A stretch of DNA of 64,000 bases from the NCBI RefSeq assembly GCF_900205865.1, contig NZ_LT906662.1:3299411-3363410 (forward strand), written 5' to 3'. The notes beneath the pieces were generated by a model. That model had not been told where the DNA came from. It was given only the letters and a program-made list of their open reading frames with translations, and made no database searches. Shown here piece after piece: positions 43,195-51,556 of this stretch (position 1 is its first letter; each line of letters starts with the position of its first letter). Origin of the DNA: Thermoanaerobacterium sp. RBIITD. Its GTDB lineage: Bacteria > Bacillota > Thermoanaerobacteria > Thermoanaerobacterales > Thermoanaerobacteraceae. Made by a program: the position numbers and the translations under genes.

Positions 43195-45750
43195 CTAATT
43201 TATTGTGCTGATAGATTCTACTATACTCATACGCTTTACCCTTTTTGATACAATAAATGTAGCTGAAAATCCTAAAAGGATATTTATTATTACTATGAAA
43301 AGATATATTTTCCAATCAATTGTAAATTTTGGAGTGATTAAAATTGGACCTAAGTATTTAAATAATATCACCTGTCCAGTCAGTCCAAATATCACAGACA
43401 AAGTGCTTGAAAATATTCCATATGTCATACCTTCAAAAGTTATCATCTTTCTGAATTCTTTGTTTGTAATGCCAACGGCTCTTATCATGCCAAACTCATT
43501 TACTCTCGATATTAAACTGTAACTTACATTATTGATTATATTTAAGAAGCTTATGGCAAATAGTACTATTACAATGGTATTTATAAATATAAGCTGATTT
43601 GTCGCAAATGCCTTTATTTTCTGCTTTTCATTGCTTAGATTTAAAACTGTTGCTCCTTGTGTTCTTTTAGCAATTTTCAAAATCTGATTGTACAATTTTT
43701 CACTGTTATAACCTGGTTTTACATTTATATCAATGAGTCTGTAATTTTTAAATCCGCTTATTTTCTGTAAAATATCGTTAGATATGACAACTTGAACACT
43801 ATTATTGCCTGCATAATAATCGGAAGAATCTATTAATTTTTCTACTATTGCTCCCACAGTAAATTCTTCCTCTTTAAATTGTGCATTTGCATCTTCCATT
43901 CTAAAAAATTCTTCTCCTGTATCCCCATCTTTTCTAAAACTTTCCGTTATCTTGTCTCCAACTTTTAAATTCACCACATCAGGACTTAAATGTTTAGTGT
44001 TCATTGGATGTGGTATGGCAATAATAGCAATTTTTTCCTTTTTCATTTTTTCTATGTCTATCTGTCCTTTTTTTACATATTTTTTCATCTCTTTAAGAAG
44101 CTTATCATCATATCCATAAATATCATTTTTCAATATGTACTCGTCACTATTTGGTTCTTTAACAAGCAGGCCATTAAGTACTTCTTTAAAATAAGGAGAG
44201 TCATTTATCTGTTCAAAATATAAAGGCTCAGCTATATTTTCTTTTTTCAGTTTCATTCTCCCGTATATCGGCTGTATTGTTTTAACTTCTTCTATACCTT
44301 CTAAGTTTTTTATTTCTTGAATGTCTTCAAAAGGAATACCCACTGATAAATTTGTACCGGGTATTATTTCTATTTTATAATCGGTATTTATCTTTGATGT
44401 TTCGGCCTCTTTATTTATTTGAGCTGCTGTAAGCTCTGCGTAAAAATTTGATATTATGAATATAGTGCTCCCCAAGCACATAGATAGAATTATCATATAG
44501 AAACTTTTTTTATTTCTAAAGATGTTTCTAAATGAAATGTATTTTGAAAATGGTAGAATTCTATATAAGAAATCTGTCTTAATTAATACTTTTTTGTATT
44601 TTATATCCGTGTTTAAATTTTTTCTTATTGAGTCAATAAGCGTTAGCCTTTTTATGCTTCTATATGTAACCAACGTAACTATAATTATAGAAATAAGGTT
44701 AATTATTATGGACATCAAGAAAACTCTCGGAGATAGAACTATATTTTTTATGTCGACTTTGCCTTCTGTGAATAGATTCCCTGCTATTGAGCTTAAAAAT
44801 TTCGCTCCCGCAAGACCACCCACAATTCCGATTGGTGTGCTAATAAGTAGTAAAGTTAATAATTCATAAAAAAGCAGCATCAAAATCTGTAAGGAACCTG
44901 CTCCAACTGCCCTCATTATTCCATATTCAGATAGCCTTTGTAATATGGATATATTGAAAATGCCTAAAATTACTATTAATGATACTACCCCTGCAATAAG
45001 TGATATCAATAAAAAAGTAGGATCTATTTTTTTGCTGCTTCCTAATGATTCCAGAAGCATATTATTTTTTCTAACATATTTATTATCTATTTTCAAGTCC
45101 TCGGCTATGTTTTGTATATCTTTATTTATGTCAGTATTTTCATCAAACTCTACATAAACTTGTGCATCTTTATAAGAATCATTTTCATTTAGATTAAGGA
45201 TGGCTTCCATCTGCCCTGATGATTTTAACCGTGGCCTATCTTGTAAAATCCCGGTTAAAATGTATGTTTCGTTAGTCTTTTTCCCATATAAATTGAAATT
45301 AATCTTAGTACCTGGCTCCGGATTTACCCCCATGTTTTTTAAAACCCATTCTTCTATAGCTATTTCATCATCTTTTACCGGAAACCTTCCCTTAATTACC
45401 TTAGAATTAGTTAACTGTACATAATCTTTATTTGCCTTTATTATATTTAGAATTATTCGCCCATCAGGTACAGTAGAATCGTAGTATGAAGAGATGCCAA
45501 TTTTTTCAACATTCGGTTCATTTTTTATCATTTTGAGTTTTGATTCATCTATATCGATATTATACCTAACATGGTAGATTCCGCTTTCATATTTTGTTTT
45601 AGTTACATTAGCATGCTTGGCACTATCAGCTAGAGTTCCAACTCCTACTATTAATGCTGTACATAAGATAATGCCAAGACAAATAGCTAATGATCTTGAT
45701 CTATACTTTTTTATATATGCTGAAATTACTTTAAAAAGATATTTATTCAT
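43195..45750 (-). CDS. FtsX-type ABC permease, copy P2
   Basis: An 851-aa type II permease. TM near residues 20-40 (LAICLGIILCTALIVGVGTL), central helices (FLLISLIAGVVSLIVILGIF; LLTLLLISTPIGIVGGLAGA; MSIINLISIIIVTLVTY-type), a TM near 415-433 and three C-terminal helices (FINTIVIVLFAISFLNIINN onward) ending RMSIVESISTIN. It is followed by the deleted ATPase, so it must borrow an ATPase encoded elsewhere, the nearest intact one being 39456. GGGAGG precedes the ATG. Confidence 0.93.
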   Translation of the reverse strand: MNKYLFKVISAYIKKYRSRSLAICLGIILCTALIVGVGTLADSAKHANVTKTKYESGIYHVRYNIDIDESKLKMIKNEPNVEKIGISSYYDSTVPDGRIILNIIKANKDYVQLTNSKVIKGRFPVKDDEIAIEEWVLKNMGVNPEPGTKINFNLYGKKTNETYILTGILQDRPRLKSSGQMEAILNLNENDSYKDAQVYVEFDENTDINKDIQNIAEDLKIDNKYVRKNNMLLESLGSSKKIDPTFLLISLIAGVVSLIVILGIFNISILQRLSEYGIMRAVGAGSLQILMLLFYELLTLLLISTPIGIVGGLAGAKFLSSIAGNLFTEGKVDIKNIVLSPRVFLMSIIINLISIIIVTLVTYRSIKRLTLIDSIRKNLNTDIKYKKVLIKTDFLYRILPFSKYISFRNIFRNKKSFYMIILSMCLGSTIFIISNFYAELTAAQINKEAETSKINTDYKIEIIPGTNLSVGIPFEDIQEIKNLEGIEEVKTIQPIYGRMKLKKENIAEPLYFEQINDSPYFKEVLNGLLVKEPNSDEYILKNDIYGYDDKLLKEMKKYVKKGQIDIEKMKKEKIAIIAIPHPMNTKHLSPDVVNLKVGDKITESFRKDGDTGEEFFRMEDANAQFKEEEFTVGAIVEKLIDSSDYYAGNNSVQVVISNDILQKISGFKNYRLIDINVKPGYNSEKLYNQILKIAKRTQGATVLNLSNEKQKIKAFATNQLIFINTIVIVLFAISFLNIINNVSYSLISRVNEFGMIRAVGITNKEFRKMITFEGMTYGIFSSTLSVIFGLTGQVILFKYLGPILITPKFTIDWKIYLFIVIINILLGFSATFIVSKRVKRMSIVESISTIN

Positions 45751-45842
45751 TTTTGCCTCCCTTATTTTATTAATTTCTTATTATATAGGGATAAACGTTC
45801 ATAACGGTATAAGAGATTAACTCTTTGAATCGCATATCTTTT

Positions 45843-48410
45843 TTATTCAATTACATTAAGCCCTTCTACTATATTAAGCTTTTCTACTTTCTTTGCAGAT
45901 ACATAAGATGACAATATGCATATAACTATAACTATAGCACTGTACAATAGTATTGGTATAACTGGAAATTTAAATTGAGGCAAATGAGTAGCACCAAATC
46001 CATGGCTATAGTCTACATTTAGCATTTTATAAAATCTATAAACTCTATATCCACCTATTAAAGCCGCTATTATGCTGCTTAAAAGGCCATAAATAATCGA
46101 TTCTTTTATTATCATGCTTTTAAGCTGCTTGGCTGTCATGCCTATTGCTCTAAGTGTGGCAAACTCATTTGTACGTATCAATAAGTTGGTTTTTAGCGTA
46201 TTATATACATTCATGCCTGCTATTAGCAGTATTAGTGATACAATCAAAAAATCGGATTTTAATTTTCGAGTACCAAAGTTTTTATATGTCTCAATATAGC
46301 TTAGCTTACTTTCCATTTCTGCAAATGGCTTATTCTCTAAAATCTTGTTTATTCTATTATACACATAAGTATCCCTTCCTGGTTTAGACTGCACACTGAT
46401 CTGGTTATATGTACTTTTCCCTGAAATGGTCATTAAGTATTTCTGAGGAAGTATTACCTCCATATACCTTCCTCGCGTACTATCCCCTCTAAATATCCAT
46501 TCCTGTTTTAGTAGTGCACCTACTCTGACATTTTGCTCTTCATATGTTATCTTATCACCTTTGGCAACAGGAATCCTTATGGTTATGATATCACCTACAT
46601 TTAAATCTTTTCTAATTCCTTCGAGCTTATGATTATTTAAAATATCATAATAATAATTATACACAACTGCATTTGGATATTTATCTGATGAATTATTCAG
46701 TGATGACATGTACCCTTTATCTATATACTTCTTAAATCCCTGCAACTGATCATCATCATAGCCTTTTACTTCTATCGTTGTTTCCACATTTTTATTTGTA
46801 TTTGAAATTCCATTGTACTTTTTAAAGTCATTTTCTAAATCATTTACATCAGATTCCAAAAAACCTTCCATAGATACCTTTGTACCTACTTTTTTCACTC
46901 CTTCTATCTGAGATATGGTTTTTACATCATCATTTGTATAACCTGTAAAATAAGGGTCTGTATTTGTACCAAATGATAGTTTAAAATCATTATCCTGCAT
47001 GTTGGTAATTGTAATAGACATTGCACTAATTAAACTTTCCTTATTAACAACTGCGATATCATTTATAAATAAATATCCTGCCATTGCTACTGATACAACT
47101 ATTATTATAGTCCTCCACTTATTTCTCCACACATTTTTATATGCCATCTCACCTGTTATCCCAGATATCTTTTTTATAAACTTATGGTATCCTCTATTTC
47201 TTTGCTTTCCACCTGATCTATCGCTCTTTCTCATAGCTTCTATTGGTGATATCATGCCTGATATCCATATCGGTATTATGCTTGAAACTATGACAGTTAA
47301 GGCTCCAACTTTTACAGCATTCCATACGTTTTTCATGCTTATGTATACTGATGATTCTGATACATCTATATTGGTAGATACAAAGCTATACAGTTTAATT
47401 CCAAAGTAGGAAAATGCAATTCCCATCAAAAGGCCAAGAACTAATCCAATGATGAGAATAAATAAGCTTTGAAATCCTATTATCAGTCTCACTTGTTTCT
47501 TTGACGACCCTATAGCCCTCATCATACCTATTTGTTTTATCATGTCTATTAAAGATATGTTAAACATGTTATATATAAGAAGAATCGCTGTAATTACTAT
47601 CAATATATTAAACTGATATGTAAAAGCATTTGTGTTTTGAGCACTAAAATCATTAAGGGCTGCTATTAGCTGGCTATTTACTTCATAGTCCTGTCTCCCT
47701 ATATTGTACCTTTCTCTTATCTGATTTAATTTTCCCGACAGGTTTGCATTTGATTTTAGCTTGACGATTTCTTCATATGTTGTCAGATTATCAGGCAATA
47801 CATTTTTTTCGCCTTCTTTAAAGTATGTGAACCCTCTCAGTGAATAGTATCCATCATAATATTGTTTGGGCTTATCTAATATCCCCACCAATTTGAACGA
47901 TTTGTTTTCCATGTATATTTGGTTCATGCCGTTTTCATCTTTATATTCTTTCTTGACTTTAAAATTTATTGTCTCACCCAGCTTTTCTTTAAGTCCCATC
48001 TTCTTCAGTGTTTGAGACTCTACCACTATTTCACCTGGAGAATCTGGTAGATGTCCTTTTATAAGAGTGTATCCATTCATTTCCATGTAGTCTTTGTCTG
48101 TTGAATTTAATATCATTGAAATACCATTGTCAGTAATGAGATTTCCTAAATTAGCAGCTACTGCAGATTTACTTGCGTCTTTATCATTTTTTATTTTGTT
48201 TACCATGTCTTTATTTAGATTAGTAAATATGCCCTGATATGTTCCATACATTTTGTAAATATTAGCAAGCTGATTTCTGCTCTGGCTTTCAGATATGACG
48301 TTTGTACCAAATACAAGCATTACTGCCAAAGCGACACCTAATACTAAAGCAATCGTCCTTCCTCTTTGTTTTTTCAGATATGCTAATGCTAAATGTATAT
48401 ATACCTTCAT
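45843..48410 (-). CDS. FtsX-type ABC permease, copy P1
   Basis: An 855-aa type I permease, close paralogue of the 36861-39419 product: the same KVYIHLALAYLKKQRGRTIA start, identical linker HKFIKKISGITGEMAYKNVW and near-identical ending VSAKKVEKLNIVEGLN. Differences cluster in the extracellular loop after the fourth helix and before the last helix (MLNVDYSHGFGATHLPQF here). It is the first transport gene after the sigma/regulator pair and has an ECF-type promoter motif 53 bases upstream of its ATG. The ribosome site (GGGTTGAT) is weak. Confidence 0.93.
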   Translation of the reverse strand: MKVYIHLALAYLKKQRGRTIALVLGVALAVMLVFGTNVISESQSRNQLANIYKMYGTYQGIFTNLNKDMVNKIKNDKDASKSAVAANLGNLITDNGISMILNSTDKDYMEMNGYTLIKGHLPDSPGEIVVESQTLKKMGLKEKLGETINFKVKKEYKDENGMNQIYMENKSFKLVGILDKPKQYYDGYYSLRGFTYFKEGEKNVLPDNLTTYEEIVKLKSNANLSGKLNQIRERYNIGRQDYEVNSQLIAALNDFSAQNTNAFTYQFNILIVITAILLIYNMFNISLIDMIKQIGMMRAIGSSKKQVRLIIGFQSLFILIIGLVLGLLMGIAFSYFGIKLYSFVSTNIDVSESSVYISMKNVWNAVKVGALTVIVSSIIPIWISGMISPIEAMRKSDRSGGKQRNRGYHKFIKKISGITGEMAYKNVWRNKWRTIIIVVSVAMAGYLFINDIAVVNKESLISAMSITITNMQDNDFKLSFGTNTDPYFTGYTNDDVKTISQIEGVKKVGTKVSMEGFLESDVNDLENDFKKYNGISNTNKNVETTIEVKGYDDDQLQGFKKYIDKGYMSSLNNSSDKYPNAVVYNYYYDILNNHKLEGIRKDLNVGDIITIRIPVAKGDKITYEEQNVRVGALLKQEWIFRGDSTRGRYMEVILPQKYLMTISGKSTYNQISVQSKPGRDTYVYNRINKILENKPFAEMESKLSYIETYKNFGTRKLKSDFLIVSLILLIAGMNVYNTLKTNLLIRTNEFATLRAIGMTAKQLKSMIIKESIIYGLLSSIIAALIGGYRVYRFYKMLNVDYSHGFGATHLPQFKFPVIPILLYSAIVIVICILSSYVSAKKVEKLNIVEGLNVIE

Positions 48411-48462
48411 TTCTATCAACCCTTGTTTTTATATAGTTCCTGCATAACATACTATATATAGA

Positions 48463-48488
48463 GACGTTTAAGTCATAAGAATGACTCA
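48463..48488 (-). promoter_or_regulatory. ECF-type promoter motif upstream of permease P1
   Basis: TGAGTC (48483-48488, minus) and CGTC (48463-48466) are separated by 16 bases, the same architecture as the motif before the sigma gene (50306-50331) and that of Bacillus ECF sigma factors (TGAAAC-N16-CGTA/C). Transcription would start roughly 45 bases before the permease. Confidence 0.65.
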
Positions 48489-48576
48489 CATACATGCCAT
48501 ATTGATTCGCCACAAAATCACGTGCTGCAAAATATAGAATTGCACAAATTTTTATAAAGAATCCTTTCAATATTAA

Positions 48577-49755
48577 TCAATAAACACTTGACTCTGACAG
48601 AGTAATATCAATATTTCTGTACTTTGATTTTAAGTCATCTATTGTAGGTTTTAGTTCACCATGTACGAAATTTGTAGAAATTTTTATAAGTATTTTATCG
48701 CCTTTATTAAACTCTTCTATATAAACTACTTTAGTGTAATCTTCATTGTAATAGCACAATTGAATAGAGTGATTATAAGGATTAGATGGATTAGGATCTT
48801 TTTTGTATTTCCATGCATTGAAGAATTTTAAGCCTGTGGGAAGTTTATCAGGTATAATTAAATCAAAATCTGATGCTTTTTTAGCATCTTCTATTGAGTT
48901 AAATATATACATGTTGTCAAAAGTATTATATACATATACATCTTCTGGCAAATTTGGCTTTAAATCATCCTTATTTACTAATGTATTGAAATCTATATTA
49001 TATGTTACTATTCTTTTGACATCTCCGTTTAGTTCTTCATGTTTAACTATAAAATTTGTCTTTTTGTCAATCCAGTATGTGTCTGTTTTTATTCTAACTT
49101 TTACTTTACTTTTTTTTATTTCTGTCTCAACTTTAATTACATTAGTGTCGATACCGTCTAAATTTTCACTTCCAACCAGTTTATAATTACCATATTTATA
49201 TATATCATCCACTTGCGATTTTAGTTCCAACACAGGTGATGCCAATGGATTAGTCCATTTCAAAACACCTTTTTTCGATTTTTTATCATAGTTCAGTGTC
49301 TTAGTGCCATCAGCAATCAATATTTGATCACACCCCTCCATTCGATAGCTTAATGGCCCTGCATATATTTCTTTCCAGGACTCCTTTTTTATCACTTTAT
49401 TATTTTTTATATTTGTCTCTACAATGCTTGTATCAAGTACTATGGTTTTCACACTATCATAAGTTTTCTGCATTGCATAAACGATGTTATAAGATGGTGT
49501 TAAGGTACCATCCCCGATTTTTGTACCTATAAAAGGTAAATTAAATAATTGTATTGATGTGAAGAATATCAAGGTGGCAGCAATAAGCGATGACTTCCTC
49601 TTTTTTTTAGCTTTGATGCTTTTAATCACATCTTTGTCTTTATAATACACGTCTTTCAAATCTTTTAAATTTTTTAGCAGTGATATCGTTTCTTCATCAT
49701 CAAAAGTCGATTTACTGTTAATATTTAATTCATCAATAAGCTTAATTAAGGTCAT
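48577..49755 (-). CDS. Membrane-anchored sigma-factor regulator with LolA/MucB-like domain
   Basis: A 392-aa protein: a charged cytoplasmic N-terminus of about 55 residues, one TM (about 56-74, SSLIAATLIFFTSIQLFNL), and a large external part. The first external domain (about 90-250; GSENLDGIDTNVIKVETEI, DTYWIDKKTNFIVKHEELNG) resembles LolA/MucB-RseB sensor domains. The C-terminus (DLIIPDKLPTGLKFFNAWKY onward) resembles DUF4367. The start overlaps the sigma gene's stop, so the two are co-translated. It is probably the anti-sigma factor or its sensor, but the HxxxCxxC zinc motif of typical anti-sigma domains is absent. Confidence 0.8.
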   Translation of the reverse strand: MTLIKLIDELNINSKSTFDDEETISLLKNLKDLKDVYYKDKDVIKSIKAKKKRKSSLIAATLIFFTSIQLFNLPFIGTKIGDGTLTPSYNIVYAMQKTYDSVKTIVLDTSIVETNIKNNKVIKKESWKEIYAGPLSYRMEGCDQILIADGTKTLNYDKKSKKGVLKWTNPLASPVLELKSQVDDIYKYGNYKLVGSENLDGIDTNVIKVETEIKKSKVKVRIKTDTYWIDKKTNFIVKHEELNGDVKRIVTYNIDFNTLVNKDDLKPNLPEDVYVYNTFDNMYIFNSIEDAKKASDFDLIIPDKLPTGLKFFNAWKYKKDPNPSNPYNHSIQLCYYNEDYTKVVYIEEFNKGDKILIKISTNFVHGELKPTIDDLKSKYRNIDITLSESSVY

Positions 49756-49757
49756 CA

Positions 49758-50270
49758 CTATTCATTTCGCAATGCCTCCTTTTTCATCAATTCACGCAAT
49801 TTAATTATTGCTCTATACTGAATATTTTTTATGCTTGATGTACTCTTGCCCAATATCTTTGCGCAATCTTTTAGGCTGAGACCTTCTATAATGCGAAGTT
49901 CTATAACTGTTCTGTATTTTTCAGGTAAAGACAATAGGCAAGAATAAAGGCGATCTTTCTCTTCAAGATTTACAACATATTCTTCTAACATTACGTTATC
50001 AGAAAACATCTCCACATTCATTTCATTAAAATGTATATCACTTATTTTCTTTTCTCTGTATTTATCTATCATAATATTCCTAGCAATGCTTTTTAAATAA
50101 GGCAAAAAAAATTTTTTATCCCGCACGTTTCCAAAATTTTTAATTGCCCTCAAATATGTTTCTTGAACAATATCATTTGTATCATCCACATCATTCACTC
50201 TATAATAGACGTATTTAAATAATAACGGCCATGTTCTATCGCATAAATATTCAAGATCTGGATAATCCAT
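49758..50270 (-). CDS. ECF-type RNA polymerase sigma factor
   Basis: A 170-aa sigma-70-family protein. Region 2 is seen in LFKYVYYRVNDVDDTNDIVQ and ETYLRAIKNF, with YLKSIARNIMIDKYREKK; region 4 in LPEKYRTVIELRIIEGLSLK and DCAKILGKSTSSIKNIQYRA. Region 3 is absent, as in ECF factors. It is encoded directly upstream of a membrane regulator and an ABC array, and an ECF-type motif lies before it, suggesting autoregulation. The ATG at 50270 has TGGGAGG upstream; an earlier in-frame start at 50294 lies before that site. Confidence 0.93.
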   Translation of the reverse strand: MDYPDLEYLCDRTWPLLFKYVYYRVNDVDDTNDIVQETYLRAIKNFGNVRDKKFFLPYLKSIARNIMIDKYREKKISDIHFNEMNVEMFSDNVMLEEYVVNLEEKDRLYSCLLSLPEKYRTVIELRIIEGLSLKDCAKILGKSTSSIKNIQYRAIIKLRELMKKEALRNE

Positions 50271-50305
50271 TTTAACCTCCCACATAAACTGCATCTATAA
50301 TAAAA

Positions 50306-50331
50306 GACGTAAAAATTATAAAAAGGTCTCA
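50306..50331 (-). promoter_or_regulatory. ECF-type autoregulatory promoter motif
   Basis: TGAGAC (50326-50331, minus), 16 bases, then CGTC (50306-50309). A start about 7 bases further gives a leader of about 30 bases to the sigma ATG. A separate TTGACA (near 50351) lies upstream and could supply basal SigA transcription. Confidence 0.7.
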
Positions 50332-50340
50332 CATAAATAT

Positions 50341-50466
50341 TTATGTAATACAAAATGTCAACTTAAAAAAAGAGATACTGTCGAGAATTTTATTAATTGA
50401 TTGCGTCATCCACTTTAGCATCTTTCTAATTTTCCTAACCCTTTCACCTTGTGTTAGAAATTCCAT
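50341..50466 (-). pseudogene. 41-codon remnant of an HTH regulator
   Basis: From an ATG with GGTGGAG upstream the frame reads MEFLTQGERVRKIRKMLKWM and then an unrelated tail to a TAA. The first 18 residues have the look of the N-terminus of XRE-type HTH/TPR regulators common in these clostridia (GERIRxIRKxL). The rest of the HTH is missing, so it is a truncated relic, or a small protein of unknown role. The frame overlaps the region just upstream of the ECF promoter motif. Confidence 0.45.
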
Positions 50467-50535
50467 ACATTATCTCCACCTTTAAACAAAATATTTTGTT
50501 TTATATATTAAATAAACGCTCTAACAATATTAACT

Positions 50536-50557
50536 AAGCCAGGTTTTCACCCGGCTT
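50536..50557 (-). terminator. Terminator hairpin after ftsY
   Basis: A 9-bp stem (aagccaggt / acccggctt, one G-U pair) with a GAAA tetraloop in the transcript, 22 bases after the ftsY stop. The following bases are only moderately U-rich. It separates smc-ftsY from the sigma/ABC island. Confidence 0.7.
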
Positions 50558-50578
50558 ATAATCTTTCATTTGATAAGA

Positions 50579-51541
50579 TCATTCAAACAATGCTCTAACA
50601 AATTTTTCTGAATCAAATTCTTGAAGGTCGTCAATTCCCTCTCCTACGCCAATAAACCTTACTGGTATATCGAGTTCGGATTTTATCGATACTACAATGC
50701 CGCCTTTCGCTGTGCCATCAAGCTTCGTCAAAATAATTCCAGTTACATTTACTGCTTCTTTAAAGATTTTTGCTTGCTGTACCGCATTTTGACCCGTTGT
50801 AGCATCTAAAACTAATAAAGTTTCAATATTTGAATTATCAAATTCCCTTTGAGCTACTCTATATATTTTTTTTAGTTCCTCCATGAGATTTTTTTTGTTG
50901 TGGAGCCTTCCTGCTGTATCGCACAAAATTATGTCAGCACCTCTTGCCTTTGCCGCTTTTATACCATCAAATACTACTGATGCTGGATCAGAACCTTCTT
51001 CATGTTTTATAATTTCACAATTATTTCTGCCAGCCCAAACTTCTAATTGATCTATTGCCGCGGCTCTAAATGTATCTGCAGCTACAAGCAAGACCTTTTT
51101 ACCTTCATTTTTATATTTTTTGGCAAGTTTACCTATTGTAGTTGTTTTGCCAACACCATTTACGCCGACAATTAAGATCAGAGTTGGAGATGTTATATTA
51201 AATGGTATTTCATTAGCTTCCATGATATTGTATATTTCTTCTGCAAGTAAATCTTTTATCTTATCGGCTTCTTTTATCTTTTGCTCTTTTGCCTTAATTT
51301 TCATATTTTCTATAATTTTTTCAGTAGTCACTACACCAACATCGGCTAAAATCAAAATTTCTTCTAATTCTTCAAATAATTCGTCATCTATTTTTCTTCC
51401 TAAAGATAAAATGCTATCAATTTTTGCCGTAAAATTATTTCTTGTCCTAGTTAAACCATCTTTTAATTTTTGATATAGCCCCTTTTTATCCTTTTCTAAA
51501 TTAGCATCTTCTTTTTTGTTTTTCTTGAAAAAATTAAACAT
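50579..51541 (-). CDS. ftsY: FtsY, SRP receptor
   Basis: A 320-aa SRP receptor GTPase: basic N-terminal membrane-contact helix, NG domain with GVNGVGKTTTIGKLA (about residue 127), DTFRAAAIDQLEVWA, DTAGRLHNKKNLMEEL and TKLDGTAKGGIVVS. It receives ribosome-SRP complexes with Ffh. The ATG at 51541 has AAAGGA 9 bases upstream. It follows smc by 15 bases, the normal rnc-smc-ftsY neighbourhood, although rnc lies further away here. Confidence 0.97.
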   Translation of the reverse strand: MFNFFKKNKKEDANLEKDKKGLYQKLKDGLTRTRNNFTAKIDSILSLGRKIDDELFEELEEILILADVGVVTTEKIIENMKIKAKEQKIKEADKIKDLLAEEIYNIMEANEIPFNITSPTLILIVGVNGVGKTTTIGKLAKKYKNEGKKVLLVAADTFRAAAIDQLEVWAGRNNCEIIKHEEGSDPASVVFDGIKAAKARGADIILCDTAGRLHNKKNLMEELKKIYRVAQREFDNSNIETLLVLDATTGQNAVQQAKIFKEAVNVTGIILTKLDGTAKGGIVVSIKSELDIPVRFIGVGEGIDDLQEFDSEKFVRALFE

Positions 51542-51556
51542 GCTTTTCATTCCTTT

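Noticed and set aside
43178-43315. In-frame N-terminal extension of the deleted ATPase
   Set aside because: It overlaps the 3' end of the permease gene and reads as antisense-like noise. A strong ribosome site and the conserved MVILKTINL start lie at 43177.
48289-48570. A 93-codon open frame overlapping the start of permease P1
   Set aside because: It runs out of frame over the well-supported permease N-terminus, has no family resemblance and no good ribosome site. The ECF promoter motif lies inside it.
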